A stretch of DNA of 26,994 nt, from positions 1 through 26,994 of the forward strand of contig CAZMCU010000022.1 in the NCBI GenBank assembly GCA_964564915.1, written 5' to 3'. Below are positions 8,022-15,700 of this stretch, piece after piece. The number at the start of each line of letters is the position of its first letter. The first letter of the stretch is position 1. The position numbers and the translations under genes are program-made. The DNA is from JAFGBM01 sp964564915 (lineage in GTDB: Bacteria > Actinomycetota > Actinomycetes > Actinomycetales > Demequinaceae). The notes under the pieces were generated by a model. It saw only the letters and a program-made list of their open reading frames with translations. It was not told where the DNA came from and searched no databases.

Positions 8022-8027
8022 TATACT
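8022..8027 (+). promoter_or_regulatory. Putative -10 element (TATACT) of tRNA-Arg(ACG)
   Basis: TATACT is the best -10 match in the window and ends 20 bases before the tRNA-Arg 5' end. No clear -35 hexamer is visible. Confidence 0.5.
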
Positions 8028-8047
8028 CGTGACTCGGCTTGCGCCGT

Positions 8048-8120
8048 GCGCCCGTAGCTCAACGGATAGAGCATCTGACTACGGATCAGAAGGTTGGGGG
8101 TTCGAATCCCTTCGGGCGCG
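8048..8120 (+). tRNA. tRNA-Arg(ACG)
   Basis: The acceptor arm GCGCCCG pairs with CGGGCGC (8113-8119). The D-loop reads AGCTCAACGGATAGAGC. The anticodon ACG at 8081-8083 sits in stem TCTGA/TCAGA, and the T-loop is GTTCGAATCCC. It is 73 bases long with no encoded CCA. A34 would be deaminated to inosine to read CGU/CGC/CGA. Its 3' half overlaps, on the opposite strand, the end of the kinase-like gene at 8086-9216. Confidence 0.98.
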
Positions 8121-9216
8121 CTTGTTCGGCAGAGGGTTCGACTCCGCCATTCGTGCTCGGGGGGCTGACGATCGGGGATTCTACGGGTTCGCCGTCCTCC
8201 CCGAGGTCGATGCGCCGGGACTCTCCCCGGCTTTCCACCACCACGGACGCGGCGATTTCACGGCCCTCCGGGGCCAACCGTATGGTGAGGCGTCCTTGAT
8301 CCACGTTCCTCAGCGATTCGGTGACCCTAGCGGCGAGCAGACGCATGGCGGAGTCGGTGGGCAAGCCGCCTCCTCGGTCGTCGAGGAGTGTCACGTCTAC
8401 GCCCCTGCGCCGAGCTTCCGTTGTCGCCTTGACGATCTCGGGAAGATGCAGCCCGCGAGCGCGCACGCTGTCGCGGAGCGTCGCTTCCGCAAGAAGATAG
8501 TCGATGCGATCGGAGTCGGTGACGGTGACCGAGCGTGAGATTCTCGCGAGGAGAGGTGTGGCAACCTCCGACAACTCGGCTACCCTCTCCCGACGAATGT
8601 CCTGCTCGGCGTCGGCGGTCGCGGCGGCGGCGGCCAACGAGACCGACCGAACGTTGAGGCTATTGATGCGTTCGGACGCCCGAACCAGAGCGCGAGCGAA
8701 CAGCGTTCCGACGAGGAGAATTCCCGCGTGGGTTTGAAGCATGCTCAGTCCGTCGAACGGACTGCGACCGACATCGAGGACCCAGACTTCGGTAATCGCG
8801 GCCATTCCCAAGAACCCTAGCCAAGCCGAACCCGCGCGCCCGCGTAGCGCCAGGAAGAACAGAAGCCAGGTATTGGCCCCGTGGTGCCACGCTTCGCGAC
8901 CGATGTTTCCCTCGGGGGCGAGTTGCCACGAGATCAGCGCAGTGGAGGTGAGAACGGTCGCGAGGATCCCGAGGGTCCACTTAAGGGGGAAGGGATCCTT
9001 GTGGGGAAGGGCGAGGGGGATCGCGGCGGCCGAAACGATGATCATCGCGGTGATGCTCGGCCACGGGGACGTGACGGCATCGAGGGTTGACAGGGTGAAG
9101 GCGGCGTTCCCCGCGGCGAAGAGGCCGAGGATGACGCGGACACCAGGACGTCCGATACCCAGGAGGGTGCTGACGTCCGTCGGGCGGACTTTCGGGCTTG
9201 CAGGCGTCGCGCTCAT
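8086..9216 (-). CDS. Kinase-like membrane protein lacking catalytic boxes, coupled to the upstream histidine kinase
   Basis: A 376-residue protein. The N-terminal half has about five hydrophobic segments (GVRVILGLFAAGNAAF, ITAMIIVSAAAIPLAL, LGILATVLTSTALISW, WLLFFLAL, AGILLVGTLFARAL). Then comes a cytoplasmic part with a degenerate dimerisation-like segment (RVAELSEVATPLLARIS). I see no phosphoacceptor His in that segment and no N- or G-box, so it is probably not an active kinase. The ATG at 9216 overlaps the TGA of the preceding kinase gene (ATGA), which fixes this start over the GTG at 9231. No stop occurs before the tRNA-Arg gene. The last residues (about ARPKGFEPPTF) are the antisense of the tRNA and the TGA is at 8086-8088. 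It may be a sensor or modulator of the adjacent kinase. Confidence 0.8.
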   Translation of the reverse strand: MSATPASPKVRPTDVSTLLGIGRPGVRVILGLFAAGNAAFTLSTLDAVTSPWPSITAMIIVSAAAIPLALPHKDPFPLKWTLGILATVLTSTALISWQLAPEGNIGREAWHHGANTWLLFFLALRGRAGSAWLGFLGMAAITEVWVLDVGRSPFDGLSMLQTHAGILLVGTLFARALVRASERINSLNVRSVSLAAAAATADAEQDIRRERVAELSEVATPLLARISRSVTVTDSDRIDYLLAEATLRDSVRARGLHLPEIVKATTEARRRGVDVTLLDDRGGGLPTDSAMRLLAARVTESLRNVDQGRLTIRLAPEGREIAASVVVESRGESRRIDLGEDGEPVESPIVSPPSTNGGVEPSAEQARPKGFEPPTF

Positions 9217-10397
9217 CGGGACTTCACCCACACGAGGGTCACGGTGGTCCCCCTGCCCGGATGTGCGTCGATCTGGGCGCTGCCCCCGGGGAGGAGGCGC
9301 ATCCTTTCGAAGATGCTCACGCGAATCCCGAGTCGCCGGTCGTTGACGGAACGGAGGTTGAAGCCGCGACCCGTGTCCTGAATGGTCGCTAGCACCCCAG
9401 AATCGGACAGCTTGACGGTGACGATCCTCTGGATGTACTCGTCGGCGACACCCGCGTGAAGCACGCTATTGCGGACGGCCTCCGACATCGCCTCCGTCAT
9501 CGCCTCGATCACCGCAGCGGGGATGGGAGCCTCGCCTTGACTGGAGTGCCAGAACTCGACCTGCGCGGCCGTGTCGGTGACCGCGGCACGAAGCGCGGCG
9601 ATCGCCTCCGCCCTCTCGTAGTCGGGGGCCTCATCGGGATCGATCGATAGCGTGGCGATGCTCGCGAGGGCCGACTCCGCCTGCTCGGCAAGCCTTCTTG
9701 AGGGGACCTCGCGGCTCGCGACAAGCAAGACGGACATGATGTCGTCGTGGATGATCGCGTCGATACGGGCTTGTTCACGTTCCCTCGTACGCTTGGTCGC
9801 CTCAATCGACGCGTTAGCCCGAGCACGGGCTGCGAAGAGGTCCTGTTGGTCCGCCGCCTGAACGAGTGCAAGCGAAGCGGCGATGAGGATGGTGCAGAAG
9901 ACCAGAGCACCCACGCCATCCAGCATGCTCAACCGTGCTTGGTTTCCGGTGGTAACCCAACCGATTCCCGCGACGATGACGCCTTGGAGCGCGCCATAAA
10001 GGAAGGCGATTCGATGGCGGACGAGCACGGCCGTCATGACCGCTTGAACCGCGTTAACCCCCCACATCCAGGGGGCCTTCTGATCGGCCATCTGGTTGAC
10101 GGTCATGGCGGGAAGCCAGAGGAGTTGAAGCGCAACGAAGAAGATCACCGTAAAGGCGGCAAGACCGTTGAGAGCGTGGAGGGGAAGCACCCAGGCGAAG
10201 ATGACGAACGAAGCGGGGATGACGATTCCCGCCGCGATGGCGGCGACAGCGAACACGGGGTTGAGTTCGGATGACTGACTCGCGGCTTTCGAGGCTAGAA
10301 GGAGTCCAAAGACGATCCCCCCGAGTCCGGTACCCATGTAACACACCCGCTGGACGCGCTCCCGGGCGCGGTGGAATCCAACGGGTGTGGCGCTCAC
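9213..10397 (-). CDS. Membrane sensor histidine kinase, NarL-partner type
   Basis: A 394-residue protein. Several hydrophobic segments fill the first ~190 residues, with no large extracellular domain. A coiled linker (TKRTREREQARID) follows, then IIHDDIMSVLL with the candidate phosphoacceptor His217 (codon 9747-9749), like the HisKA_3 group. The ATPase domain has EAMSEAVRNSVLHAG (N-box) and IQDTGRGFN (G-box). It should phosphorylate the response regulator encoded directly upstream. The GTG start overlaps the regulator TGA (GTGA), and the stop overlaps the next ATG (ATGA), so all three genes appear translationally coupled. The stimulus cannot be read from the sequence. Confidence 0.87.
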   Translation of the reverse strand: MSATPVGFHRARERVQRVCYMGTGLGGIVFGLLLASKAASQSSELNPVFAVAAIAAGIVIPASFVIFAWVLPLHALNGLAAFTVIFFVALQLLWLPAMTVNQMADQKAPWMWGVNAVQAVMTAVLVRHRIAFLYGALQGVIVAGIGWVTTGNQARLSMLDGVGALVFCTILIAASLALVQAADQQDLFAARARANASIEATKRTREREQARIDAIIHDDIMSVLLVASREVPSRRLAEQAESALASIATLSIDPDEAPDYERAEAIAALRAAVTDTAAQVEFWHSSQGEAPIPAAVIEAMTEAMSEAVRNSVLHAGVADEYIQRIVTVKLSDSGVLATIQDTGRGFNLRSVNDRRLGIRVSIFERMRLLPGGSAQIDAHPGRGTTVTLVWVKSR

Positions 10398-11035
10398 TCC
10401 GGTCCCTCCAGCAGGCCATCCTCGAGGGCGCGACGGAAGAGATCGACCCTGGACTGGGCTGGGCGTCCAGCGGCCGCGTACTTCTTTCGGATGCGGGTGA
10501 TGTAGTCGGCGATCGTTTCGCGGGAGAGGTGGGTTCGTTGCGCTACCGAGACGGCGGTCTCGCCCGATGCGTAGAGTCCTAGGATTTCGCGTTCTCGGGG
10601 ACTCAGACGCGCGTCGGCAAGGTCGGCGTCCGCATCGATGGCGGCCGCCCAGTCCGTGCCGAAGACCTCCCCACCCGAGGCCGCGGTTCGAACGGCCTCC
10701 AGCAGGACGGCGGGATCGGCGGATTTACGAATGAGGCCAAGGGCACCCGAGCGTGCCGCTTGCTGGATCAGGCGCCGATCTTCCGCCCCGGTGTAGATCA
10801 GGACGTTCGCCCCCATGGCGGTGATCGCGGCGACGTTGTCTTCCGGAGAGGAGCCATCGTTGAGCCGGAGGTCCAAGACGACGAGGTCGAGTGGTCCCTT
10901 AAGTTCAGCTAACTCCTCGACCGTGCCGACCATCCCGGCCAACGCTAAATCGGGGGCGGTTGCGACAAGATCGCGGAAGCCGTAAGAGATGAGTGCATGA
11001 TCCTCAACGAGCGCGATCGTTCGCTGCCCTGTCAT
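10394..11035 (-). CDS. NarL/LuxR-type response regulator
   Basis: A 213-residue protein with an N-terminal receiver domain (acidic pocket EDH at residues 11-13, phosphorylation site Asp55 in VVLDLRL, conserved Lys in LIRKSAD) and a C-terminal LuxR-type helix-turn-helix (LSPREREILGLYASGETAVSVAQ, with residues further on for DNA contact in SRETIADYITRIRKKY). It is the first gene of a three-gene operon with two membrane kinase-type proteins. ATG 11035 is preceded by GGGAGGGAG. The target genes are unknown, and the convergent or divergent envelope genes nearby are possible targets. Confidence 0.93.
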   Translation of the reverse strand: MTGQRTIALVEDHALISYGFRDLVATAPDLALAGMVGTVEELAELKGPLDLVVLDLRLNDGSSPEDNVAAITAMGANVLIYTGAEDRRLIQQAARSGALGLIRKSADPAVLLEAVRTAASGGEVFGTDWAAAIDADADLADARLSPREREILGLYASGETAVSVAQRTHLSRETIADYITRIRKKYAAAGRPAQSRVDLFRRALEDGLLEGPE

Positions 11036-11065
11036 CGGGTCTCCCTCCCGCCATTCCCACAGTCC

Positions 11066-11071
11066 AACCTA
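11066..11071 (-). promoter_or_regulatory. Putative -10 element (TAGGTT) of the two-component operon
   Basis: On the minus strand TAGGTT lies 30 bases before the response regulator ATG, leaving a short leader that contains the GGGAGGGAG ribosome binding site. No clear -35 is visible. Confidence 0.3.
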
Positions 11072-11147
11072 GCGACAGAAAGGGCTCCGAGGGAATAGAA
11101 AGTTGCGCATGGCACACCCTCGGGTCGCCCGCGGGTTACGCGAGGGG

Positions 11148-11153
11148 TAGGCT
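11148..11153 (+). promoter_or_regulatory. Putative -10 element (TAGGCT) of the lipoprotein gene
   Basis: TAGGCT matches the TAnnnT form seen elsewhere in this window and would give a leader of about 70 bases before ATG 11231. It lies in the 195-base divergent region with the response regulator, where nothing else stands out. Confidence 0.3.
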
Positions 11154-11230
11154 TGCGCAATCGGCTCGTGACGGACGAGTTGAGGGTGCGCGGCGGGAAT
11201 CCGCCGTGCTAAGTCGAAACGGAGCGCCTC

Positions 11231-11713
11231 ATGCGCGTAGTCCCCATTTTCATTACCGCGGTTCTTGTCGCGGCCCCACTCACTGGTTGTTCTTCTGACG
11301 ACAACGGTTCGGGAAACGTGGCTCTTGACACCACGGGTTCGCGAAGCGTGTTCGACCTTGAGGTCGGCCTGTGCTACAACTACCCAGACAACACGACGTC
11401 GGTCGGTGAGGTACCGCTCACGAACTGTGCACTAGCGCACGACGCTGAGGTGTTCTACATCTACGACCTGCCCGACTACCCGGCCTATAACGAGGACACG
11501 GTCACCTCGGACGGCTTCGACGGTTGCCTCGATCCATTCAAGGCGTACGTCGGGGTTGACTACTACGCGACCGAGGCCGAGGACCTGGGTATTTACGGGC
11601 TCTACCCCTCCTCGGGTACGTGGGCGAATGGTGATCGCGAGGTTATCTGCTCTGTTGTTCCTCTCTCGGTTGAGGATCAGTTGACGGGATCCATGAGGGG
11701 CGCGCGGGGCTAG
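11231..11713 (+). CDS. Lipoprotein with Septum_form-like domain
   Basis: A 160-residue protein with a signal peptide (MRVVPIFITAVLVAAPLTGC). LTGC at residues 17-20 is a lipobox, so Cys20 should be lipidated and the protein anchored outside the membrane. The mature part has the pattern of the actinobacterial septum-formation domain: EVGLCYN, then VPLTNCALAHDAEVFYIYDLP, a second pair of Cys (GCLDPF and VICSVV) and a short acidic tail. Cysteines are probably paired outside the cell. The role of the family is poorly defined, and the name does not prove a division function. It faces a paralogue on the other strand with only 11 bases between the stops. Confidence 0.82.
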   Translation: MRVVPIFITAVLVAAPLTGCSSDDNGSGNVALDTTGSRSVFDLEVGLCYNYPDNTTSVGEVPLTNCALAHDAEVFYIYDLPDYPAYNEDTVTSDGFDGCLDPFKAYVGVDYYATEAEDLGIYGLYPSSGTWANGDREVICSVVPLSVEDQLTGSMRGARG

Positions 11714-11728
11714 TCAGTACTCGACTAG
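11710..11728. terminator. Small inverted repeat between convergent stops, possible shared terminator
   Basis: CTAGTC and GACTAG form a perfect 6-bp stem with a 7-base loop spanning the stops of the two convergent genes. It is short, AT-containing and lacks a T-run, so a terminator role is only a guess based on location. Confidence 0.25.
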
Positions 11729-12336
11729 TTCGAGAACGCCGCGGTGCCCGCGACGAACGAACCCACGATGTTTCCATCGCGGTAGGCGACGCACAGTCCT
11801 GATCGCTCGTCTGCCTTCCACGATTCCTCGGTGGGCAGCCAAGCGACCCATCGCAAGCCGCTCTCCCAGTCTCCGGGCTTGAACATCGAGGTCGTCTCGA
11901 AGCCGGGTTGGATGAAGGAGCCGCAGTAGTCGAGGACTTGGTCCTCGACGGACAGACGGCCGGGCCACGCATCCCCCGAGAAGGGGTACTCGGCGACGAC
12001 CTCGGCACGGTGGGGGGTATCGCACGGAACGGCGGTGACGCGCCCGACCCTGCCATCCGCCGGGATGGTAACGAGGCACGTCCCAACCTGAACCTGGATG
12101 GCGTTGATCTCCTGGCCGTTGGGATCGGTTACGGTGGCGGTGTCGGAGCCCCGTGAGTTCCCATACGTGATTCCCGCCTGAATGATGATGGCGAGGAGGG
12201 CCCCGACCGCGGCACAAGCGACGAGGATGAGCACCACCGGTGGGCGCGGTCGACGTTGCGCGGGGCTCGTCCAATCACCGACGCGATGCGGCTCCGGGTA
12301 GAGGCTATGCCGCTCGGGGGATGGGGGCGTGGTCAT
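11725..12336 (-). CDS. Membrane-anchored Septum_form-like protein
   Basis: A 203-residue protein. A proline-rich cytoplasmic N-terminus (about 33 residues) is followed by one transmembrane helix (VVLILVACAAVGALLAIIIQAG), then an extracellular domain with VQVGTCLVTIP, VPCDTPHRAEVVAEYPF, DYCGSFI and GLCVAY. The order of Cys and the CxxxHxAEV core match the lipoprotein encoded convergently at 11231-11713, so the two are paralogues with different anchors. Its ATG overlaps the TGA of xthA (ATGA), so it is probably cotranscribed with the nuclease gene although the functions look unrelated. Confidence 0.82.
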   Translation of the reverse strand: MTTPPSPERHSLYPEPHRVGDWTSPAQRRPRPPVVLILVACAAVGALLAIIIQAGITYGNSRGSDTATVTDPNGQEINAIQVQVGTCLVTIPADGRVGRVTAVPCDTPHRAEVVAEYPFSGDAWPGRLSVEDQVLDYCGSFIQPGFETTSMFKPGDWESGLRWVAWLPTEESWKADERSGLCVAYRDGNIVGSFVAGTAAFSN

Positions 12337-13148
12337 GGGACAACGCTACCGAACGCGTCAAGGAAGTCCACGACCACGGGGACGTGATCGGAGGCCCCCG
12401 CACCCTTCCGCTCGTTGCGTTCGATGGTCGCGGCGGTTGCGCGCCGGGCGAGTTCGGTCGAGGCGTAGATGAAGTCGATGCGCATCCCCTCCCCTCGAGG
12501 AAATCGAAGCCGCTGATAGTCCCAGAAGGTGTACGTCCCGGGCTCGGGAAGGAGGAGTCGCGAGGTTTCGACGTAGCCGGCGTCCTCGAAAGCGAGGAAG
12601 GCGTTGCGAACCTCGGGGGCGACGTGAACGGCGTGCTCCGGGTCGGAGGGATCCCAGATATCGGTGTCGAGAGGGGCGACGTTCCAGTCACCCCCCATCG
12701 CGATCGGGGCATCGTCGGAGGCCCAGGTAGCGGCGGCGTCGCGAAGCGCGGTAAGAAACGCGACCTTGTAGGGATAGTGGGGGTCGTCGAGCGCTCTGCC
12801 GTTCGGAACGTAGACGCTCCATACCCGCGTCTCACCACACGTCGCCCCAAGAGCGCGCGCCTCGACGACCGCGTCCTGCCCGGGTTTGCCGAAGGCGGGT
12901 TGACCGGAAAAGCCCTCCTCGACATCGTCGATCCCGATCCTCGAGGCGATCGCCACCCCATTCCATTGGTCGAGGCCGTGAACGGCGACCTCGTACCCCG
13001 CTGCCGTAAAGGGAAGAACGGGGAACTGGTCCGGACGGCACTTGACCTCCTGCATCAGGAGCACATCGGTGCCGGAACGCTCAAGAAACGCGACGACGCG
13101 GTCGACCCTGGTTCGAGCTGAGTTGACGTTCCATGTCGCAAGGCGCAT
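12333..13148 (-). CDS. xthA: Exodeoxyribonuclease III (AP endonuclease family)
   Basis: A 271-residue protein of the exonuclease-endonuclease-phosphatase fold. It starts with RLATWNVNSARTR (Asn of the metal site), then LLMQEVK (metal-binding Glu), VYVPNGR, GGDWNVAP (catalytic Asp/Asn), RIDFIYAS, and ends with GASDHVPVVVDF (Asp-His pair). All the expected catalytic positions are present and the length is normal. It removes nucleotides and cleaves at abasic sites during base excision repair. ATG 13148 has TAGCGT six bases upstream and no ribosome binding site, pointing to a leaderless message. It is divergent from the SDR gene with only 36 bases between. Confidence 0.95.
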   Translation of the reverse strand: MRLATWNVNSARTRVDRVVAFLERSGTDVLLMQEVKCRPDQFPVLPFTAAGYEVAVHGLDQWNGVAIASRIGIDDVEEGFSGQPAFGKPGQDAVVEARALGATCGETRVWSVYVPNGRALDDPHYPYKVAFLTALRDAAATWASDDAPIAMGGDWNVAPLDTDIWDPSDPEHAVHVAPEVRNAFLAFEDAGYVETSRLLLPEPGTYTFWDYQRLRFPRGEGMRIDFIYASTELARRATAATIERNERKGAGASDHVPVVVDFLDAFGSVVP

Positions 13149-13154
13149 GCCCCT

Positions 13155-13160
13155 ACGCTA
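13155..13160 (-). promoter_or_regulatory. Putative -10 element (TAGCGT) for leaderless xthA
   Basis: On the minus strand TAGCGT ends six bases before the xthA ATG. It lies back to back with the SDR -10 element inside a 36-base intergenic region. Confidence 0.5.
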
Positions 13161-13172
13161 CGCGCGAGGTCG

Positions 13173-13178
13173 TACCCT
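13173..13178 (+). promoter_or_regulatory. Putative -10 element (TACCCT) for leaderless SDR gene
   Basis: TACCCT ends six bases before GTG 13185. There is no Shine-Dalgarno sequence in front of the start codon. Confidence 0.4.
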
Positions 13179-13184
13179 GGTCAC

Positions 13185-14098
13185 GTGGCGACGGCACTGG
13201 TGACGGGGGCAAGCGCGGGACTCGGCGCGGAGTACGCGCGGCAACTCGCGGCGGATGGTTGGGACCTCGTGCTGGTGGCACGGGATCGGAAGCGGCTGGA
13301 GGCTGCCGCGACCTCAGCAAAGAAGGCTGGAGTGGAGGCTGAGGTTCTTCCCGCTGACCTGAGCGAGCGAAGCGACCTGGAGCGCGTCGTTGCCCGGATC
13401 GCCGAGGAGAAGCGGCCGATCGACCTGCTCATCAACAACGCGGGGTATGGCTTCTCGTCGCGGTTCGAGGACACGAGCCCCGAGGTTCTCGACGGGGGAC
13501 TCGACGTCATGGTGCGAGCCGTGATGGTGCTGTCCCAGGCCGCCGCGAGGGCGATGCGGTCGAGGGGTCACGGGGCCATCCTCAACGTTTCCTCCATCGC
13601 CGCCCAACTTCCGGGCGGTGTGTACGCCGCGCACAAGGCATGGGTCAAGGTGTTTACCGAGGGGCTAGCGAGCGACCTGAGGGGTTCGGGCGTGACCGCG
13701 ACGGCGGTGCTTCCGGGACTTGTTCACACCGAGTTCCACGAGCGCGCCCATGTCTCCATCAAGGGCGCACCGGGGTGGATGTGGCTCGATCCCCCTCAGG
13801 TGGTGAAGGCGAGCCTCCGTGCCGTCCGACGGGGGAAGGCGACGGTGACACCGACTTTCCGATACAAGGTGCTCCTGGGGCTTGCGAAGGTAACTCCCCG
13901 GGCTTTCGTCCGCCGGATCGCGGGCAAGCGAGAACGNNNNNNNNNNNNNNNNNNNNNNNNNNNNNNNNNNNNNNNNNNNNNNNNNNNNNNNNNNNNNNNN
14001 NNNNNNNNNNNNNNNNNNNNNNNNNNNNNNNNNNNNTTGCGAAGGTAACTCCCCGGGCTTTCGTCCGCCGGATCGCGGGCAAGCGAGAACGTACATGA
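13185..14098 (+). CDS. Short-chain dehydrogenase/reductase (SDR), interrupted by artefactual gap 3
   Basis: The N-terminus has the classical cofactor motif TGASAGLG, followed by VARDRKRLE (an Arg favouring NADP), ADLSE, the NNAGYGF motif, and the catalytic Ser (NVSSIAA) and YxxxK (YAAHK). The substrate is not predictable. The frame enters gap 3. The 55 bases before the gap are repeated exactly after it and continue to ACATGA. Removing the gap and one copy gives an intact 252-residue protein ending in AGKRERT, a normal SDR length. The gene is therefore probably whole in the organism. It ends 22 bases before pyrE, which has its own putative promoter. Confidence 0.9.
13937..14036. other. Assembly gap 3 (100 N), artefact of an unmerged contig overlap
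   Basis: Positions 13882-13936 and 14037-14091 are identical over 55 bases. This is what results when two contigs sharing a k-mer-sized end are scaffolded without merging. The real sequence probably has no gap here. Confidence 0.95.
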
Positions 14099-14108
14099 GA
14101 GTCGCCGG

Positions 14109-14114
14109 TAGTCT
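14109..14114 (+). promoter_or_regulatory. Putative -10 element (TAGTCT) for leaderless pyrE
   Basis: TAGTCT ends six bases before the pyrE ATG, with no ribosome binding site between. Confidence 0.5.
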
Positions 14115-14120
14115 GGCGGC

Positions 14121-14687
14121 ATGACGTCGGTGTCCCCGCGCGATCGGTTGCGCGACCTCATCTCGGAATTGGCGGTTGTGCGCGGTCGGGTGACGCTCGC
14201 CTCAGGACGCGAGGCGGACTACTACGTTGACCTTCGCCGCGTCACCCTCCATCATGAGGCCGCGCCCCTCATCGGACACCTGCTGCTCGACCTTCTCGAG
14301 GAGGAGGGATTCGGACCCGGCGACATCGACGCGGTCGGGGGGCTGACACTCGGCGCCGACCCCGTCGCAGCCGCACTCCTTCACGCGGCCGCCTCCCGAG
14401 GCCTCGACCTCGATGCTTTCGTCGTTCGTAAGGAAGCGAAGGCGCACGGGCTGCAGAGGCGCATCGAGGGGCCCGACGTTGCCGGTAGGCGCGTCGTAGC
14501 GGTCGAGGACACCTCCACTACGGGGGGGTCGGTTCTGGCGGCCGTGGAGGCGCTGCGGGAGGCTGGAGCCGACGTGGTTGCCGTGGCGGTCATCGTCGAT
14601 CGTGCGACGGGAGCCCGCGAAGCGATCGAGGCGGTGGGCCTGCCTTACTTCTCGCTGTTCGGTCTCGGGGATCTCGGGTTGGAGTAG
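14121..14687 (+). CDS. pyrE: Orotate phosphoribosyltransferase
   Basis: A 188-residue type I phosphoribosyltransferase. ASGREADYYVDLR (substrate loop) lies near the N-terminus, GGLTLGADPVA in the middle, VVRKEAKAHG in the flexible catalytic loop (Lys residues), and the PRPP signature VVAVEDTSTTGGS near residue 130. The enzyme joins orotate to PRPP to make OMP in pyrimidine synthesis, in the cytosol. Length and motifs are normal. The membrane protein gene at 14691 starts three bases after the stop and has its ribosome binding site inside the end of pyrE, so the two are cotranscribed. Confidence 0.96.
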   Translation: MTSVSPRDRLRDLISELAVVRGRVTLASGREADYYVDLRRVTLHHEAAPLIGHLLLDLLEEEGFGPGDIDAVGGLTLGADPVAAALLHAAASRGLDLDAFVVRKEAKAHGLQRRIEGPDVAGRRVVAVEDTSTTGGSVLAAVEALREAGADVVAVAVIVDRATGAREAIEAVGLPYFSLFGLGDLGLE

Positions 14688-14690
14688 ATC

Positions 14691-15662
14691 ATGGGCTACC
14701 GCTTCAGTCCTCGAAACATCTTCGGAGGTGTTGCCGCCTCCGCGTTCGGCGTGGCGTATTTCGGATTGCACTTCAACTGGCTTGCCATCGTCGGATGGTG
14801 GCCGTTCGCCATCTTGGCCGCGTTGCTGGTGCTCTCCATGGCCTACTGGATTTGGGACGCGAATGCCGACGAGCGACACGCGCGCGCCATGCTCAAGTTC
14901 GCCGTCCTCAACAACTGGGAGTACATGCACGAAGCCAGCGACTACCGCAGGTGGTTCCATTCCTTCCCCTTCAACCGGGGATCGACGGAGATGGACACGG
15001 TGCTGATCCGAGGCCCGTTCAACGGCCAGACGTGCGCGACCTACACGCACGAACTAGAGATTGGGCAGGACAACCAGAGGAAGCGGAAGGAGCGGTGGCA
15101 GATTACCCTTGTCGAACTTCCCTACGCCCTTCCGACGATCGACATCGTTCCAGACGATGGCCTCGCCAAGATCGAGAAGTTCCTCGGGGGCATGGATGTC
15201 GATTTCGAGTCCTCCTCCTTCAACAAGAGATGGCGGGTCAGAGCCGGGAACCTCAAGTACGCGCACGATATCGTTCACCCGCGGATGATGGAGAGGTTGC
15301 TCCAATACGATGCGGAGGGCCTCGCCATTCGGATCGAGGGCAAGGCCGTCCTGTGCTGGCAGGCGGACCCTCGCGGCCCGGGAGATCTCGCGCGCAGACT
15401 GAGCGTCATCACGGCCGTGGCCAAGTTGATCCCCAGTTTTGTCCTCCGCGAGTTCGAGTACATCTATAAGAAGCAAGAGGAAGAGGCCCGTAAACGAGAG
15501 GAAAACGCCCCCCTGTGGGCGAAGACCCCGTATGCGCTGACGAGCGGCCGCTATACGGGAATCGGTGCCAACGACGAGGCGGCGGAGGAACTCACGGACA
15601 AGGCCACGGGGGTCAAACCACCCACCACGCGTCGTCCCGACGACGAGGACCGCGCGTGGTGA
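14691..15662 (+). CDS. Membrane-anchored protein, paralogue A of a LemA-linked family
   Basis: A 323-residue protein that I cannot assign to a named family with certainty. Two hydrophobic segments lie at about residues 10-50 (GGVAASAFGVAYFGLHF and FAILAALLVLSMAYWIW). The cytoplasmic part contains NNWEYMH, FHSFPFNRG, a strand-rich region with ITLVELPYALPTIDIVPDD, then KFLGGMDVDFESSSFNKRWRV, and MMERLLQYDAEGLAIRIEGKAVLCW. A charged tail rich in KQEEEARKRE and DDED ends the protein. The GW/NW, FPF, hxGGxDhxhxxxxF(N/D)xxWR and LL/ML order recurs in the proteins at 15701 and 17151. It resembles DUF3137-like LemA neighbours in character, but that is an inference. GGAG before the ATG supports the start, coupled to pyrE. 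Confidence 0.78.
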   Translation: MGYRFSPRNIFGGVAASAFGVAYFGLHFNWLAIVGWWPFAILAALLVLSMAYWIWDANADERHARAMLKFAVLNNWEYMHEASDYRRWFHSFPFNRGSTEMDTVLIRGPFNGQTCATYTHELEIGQDNQRKRKERWQITLVELPYALPTIDIVPDDGLAKIEKFLGGMDVDFESSSFNKRWRVRAGNLKYAHDIVHPRMMERLLQYDAEGLAIRIEGKAVLCWQADPRGPGDLARRLSVITAVAKLIPSFVLREFEYIYKKQEEEARKREENAPLWAKTPYALTSGRYTGIGANDEAAEELTDKATGVKPPTTRRPDDEDRAW

Positions 15663-15700
15663 ACCCGCAGCGACCGGTTTGCGCCCGCGGGTAGGTCGAG

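Noticed and set aside
8130..8145. Second T-loop-like GGTTCGACTCC just after tRNA-Arg
   Set aside because: The flanking bases do not pair into a T-stem and no acceptor or anticodon arm is present. It is probably chance within the kinase-like gene.
12240..13121. 293-codon plus-strand open frame opposite xthA
   Set aside because: The minus strand encodes a complete exonuclease III with all catalytic motifs. This frame has none.
13882..14091. Direct repeat around gap 3 as a target-site duplication of a mobile element
   Set aside because: Fifty-five bases is far too long for a target duplication, and the content between is only N. It is better explained by an unmerged contig overlap.
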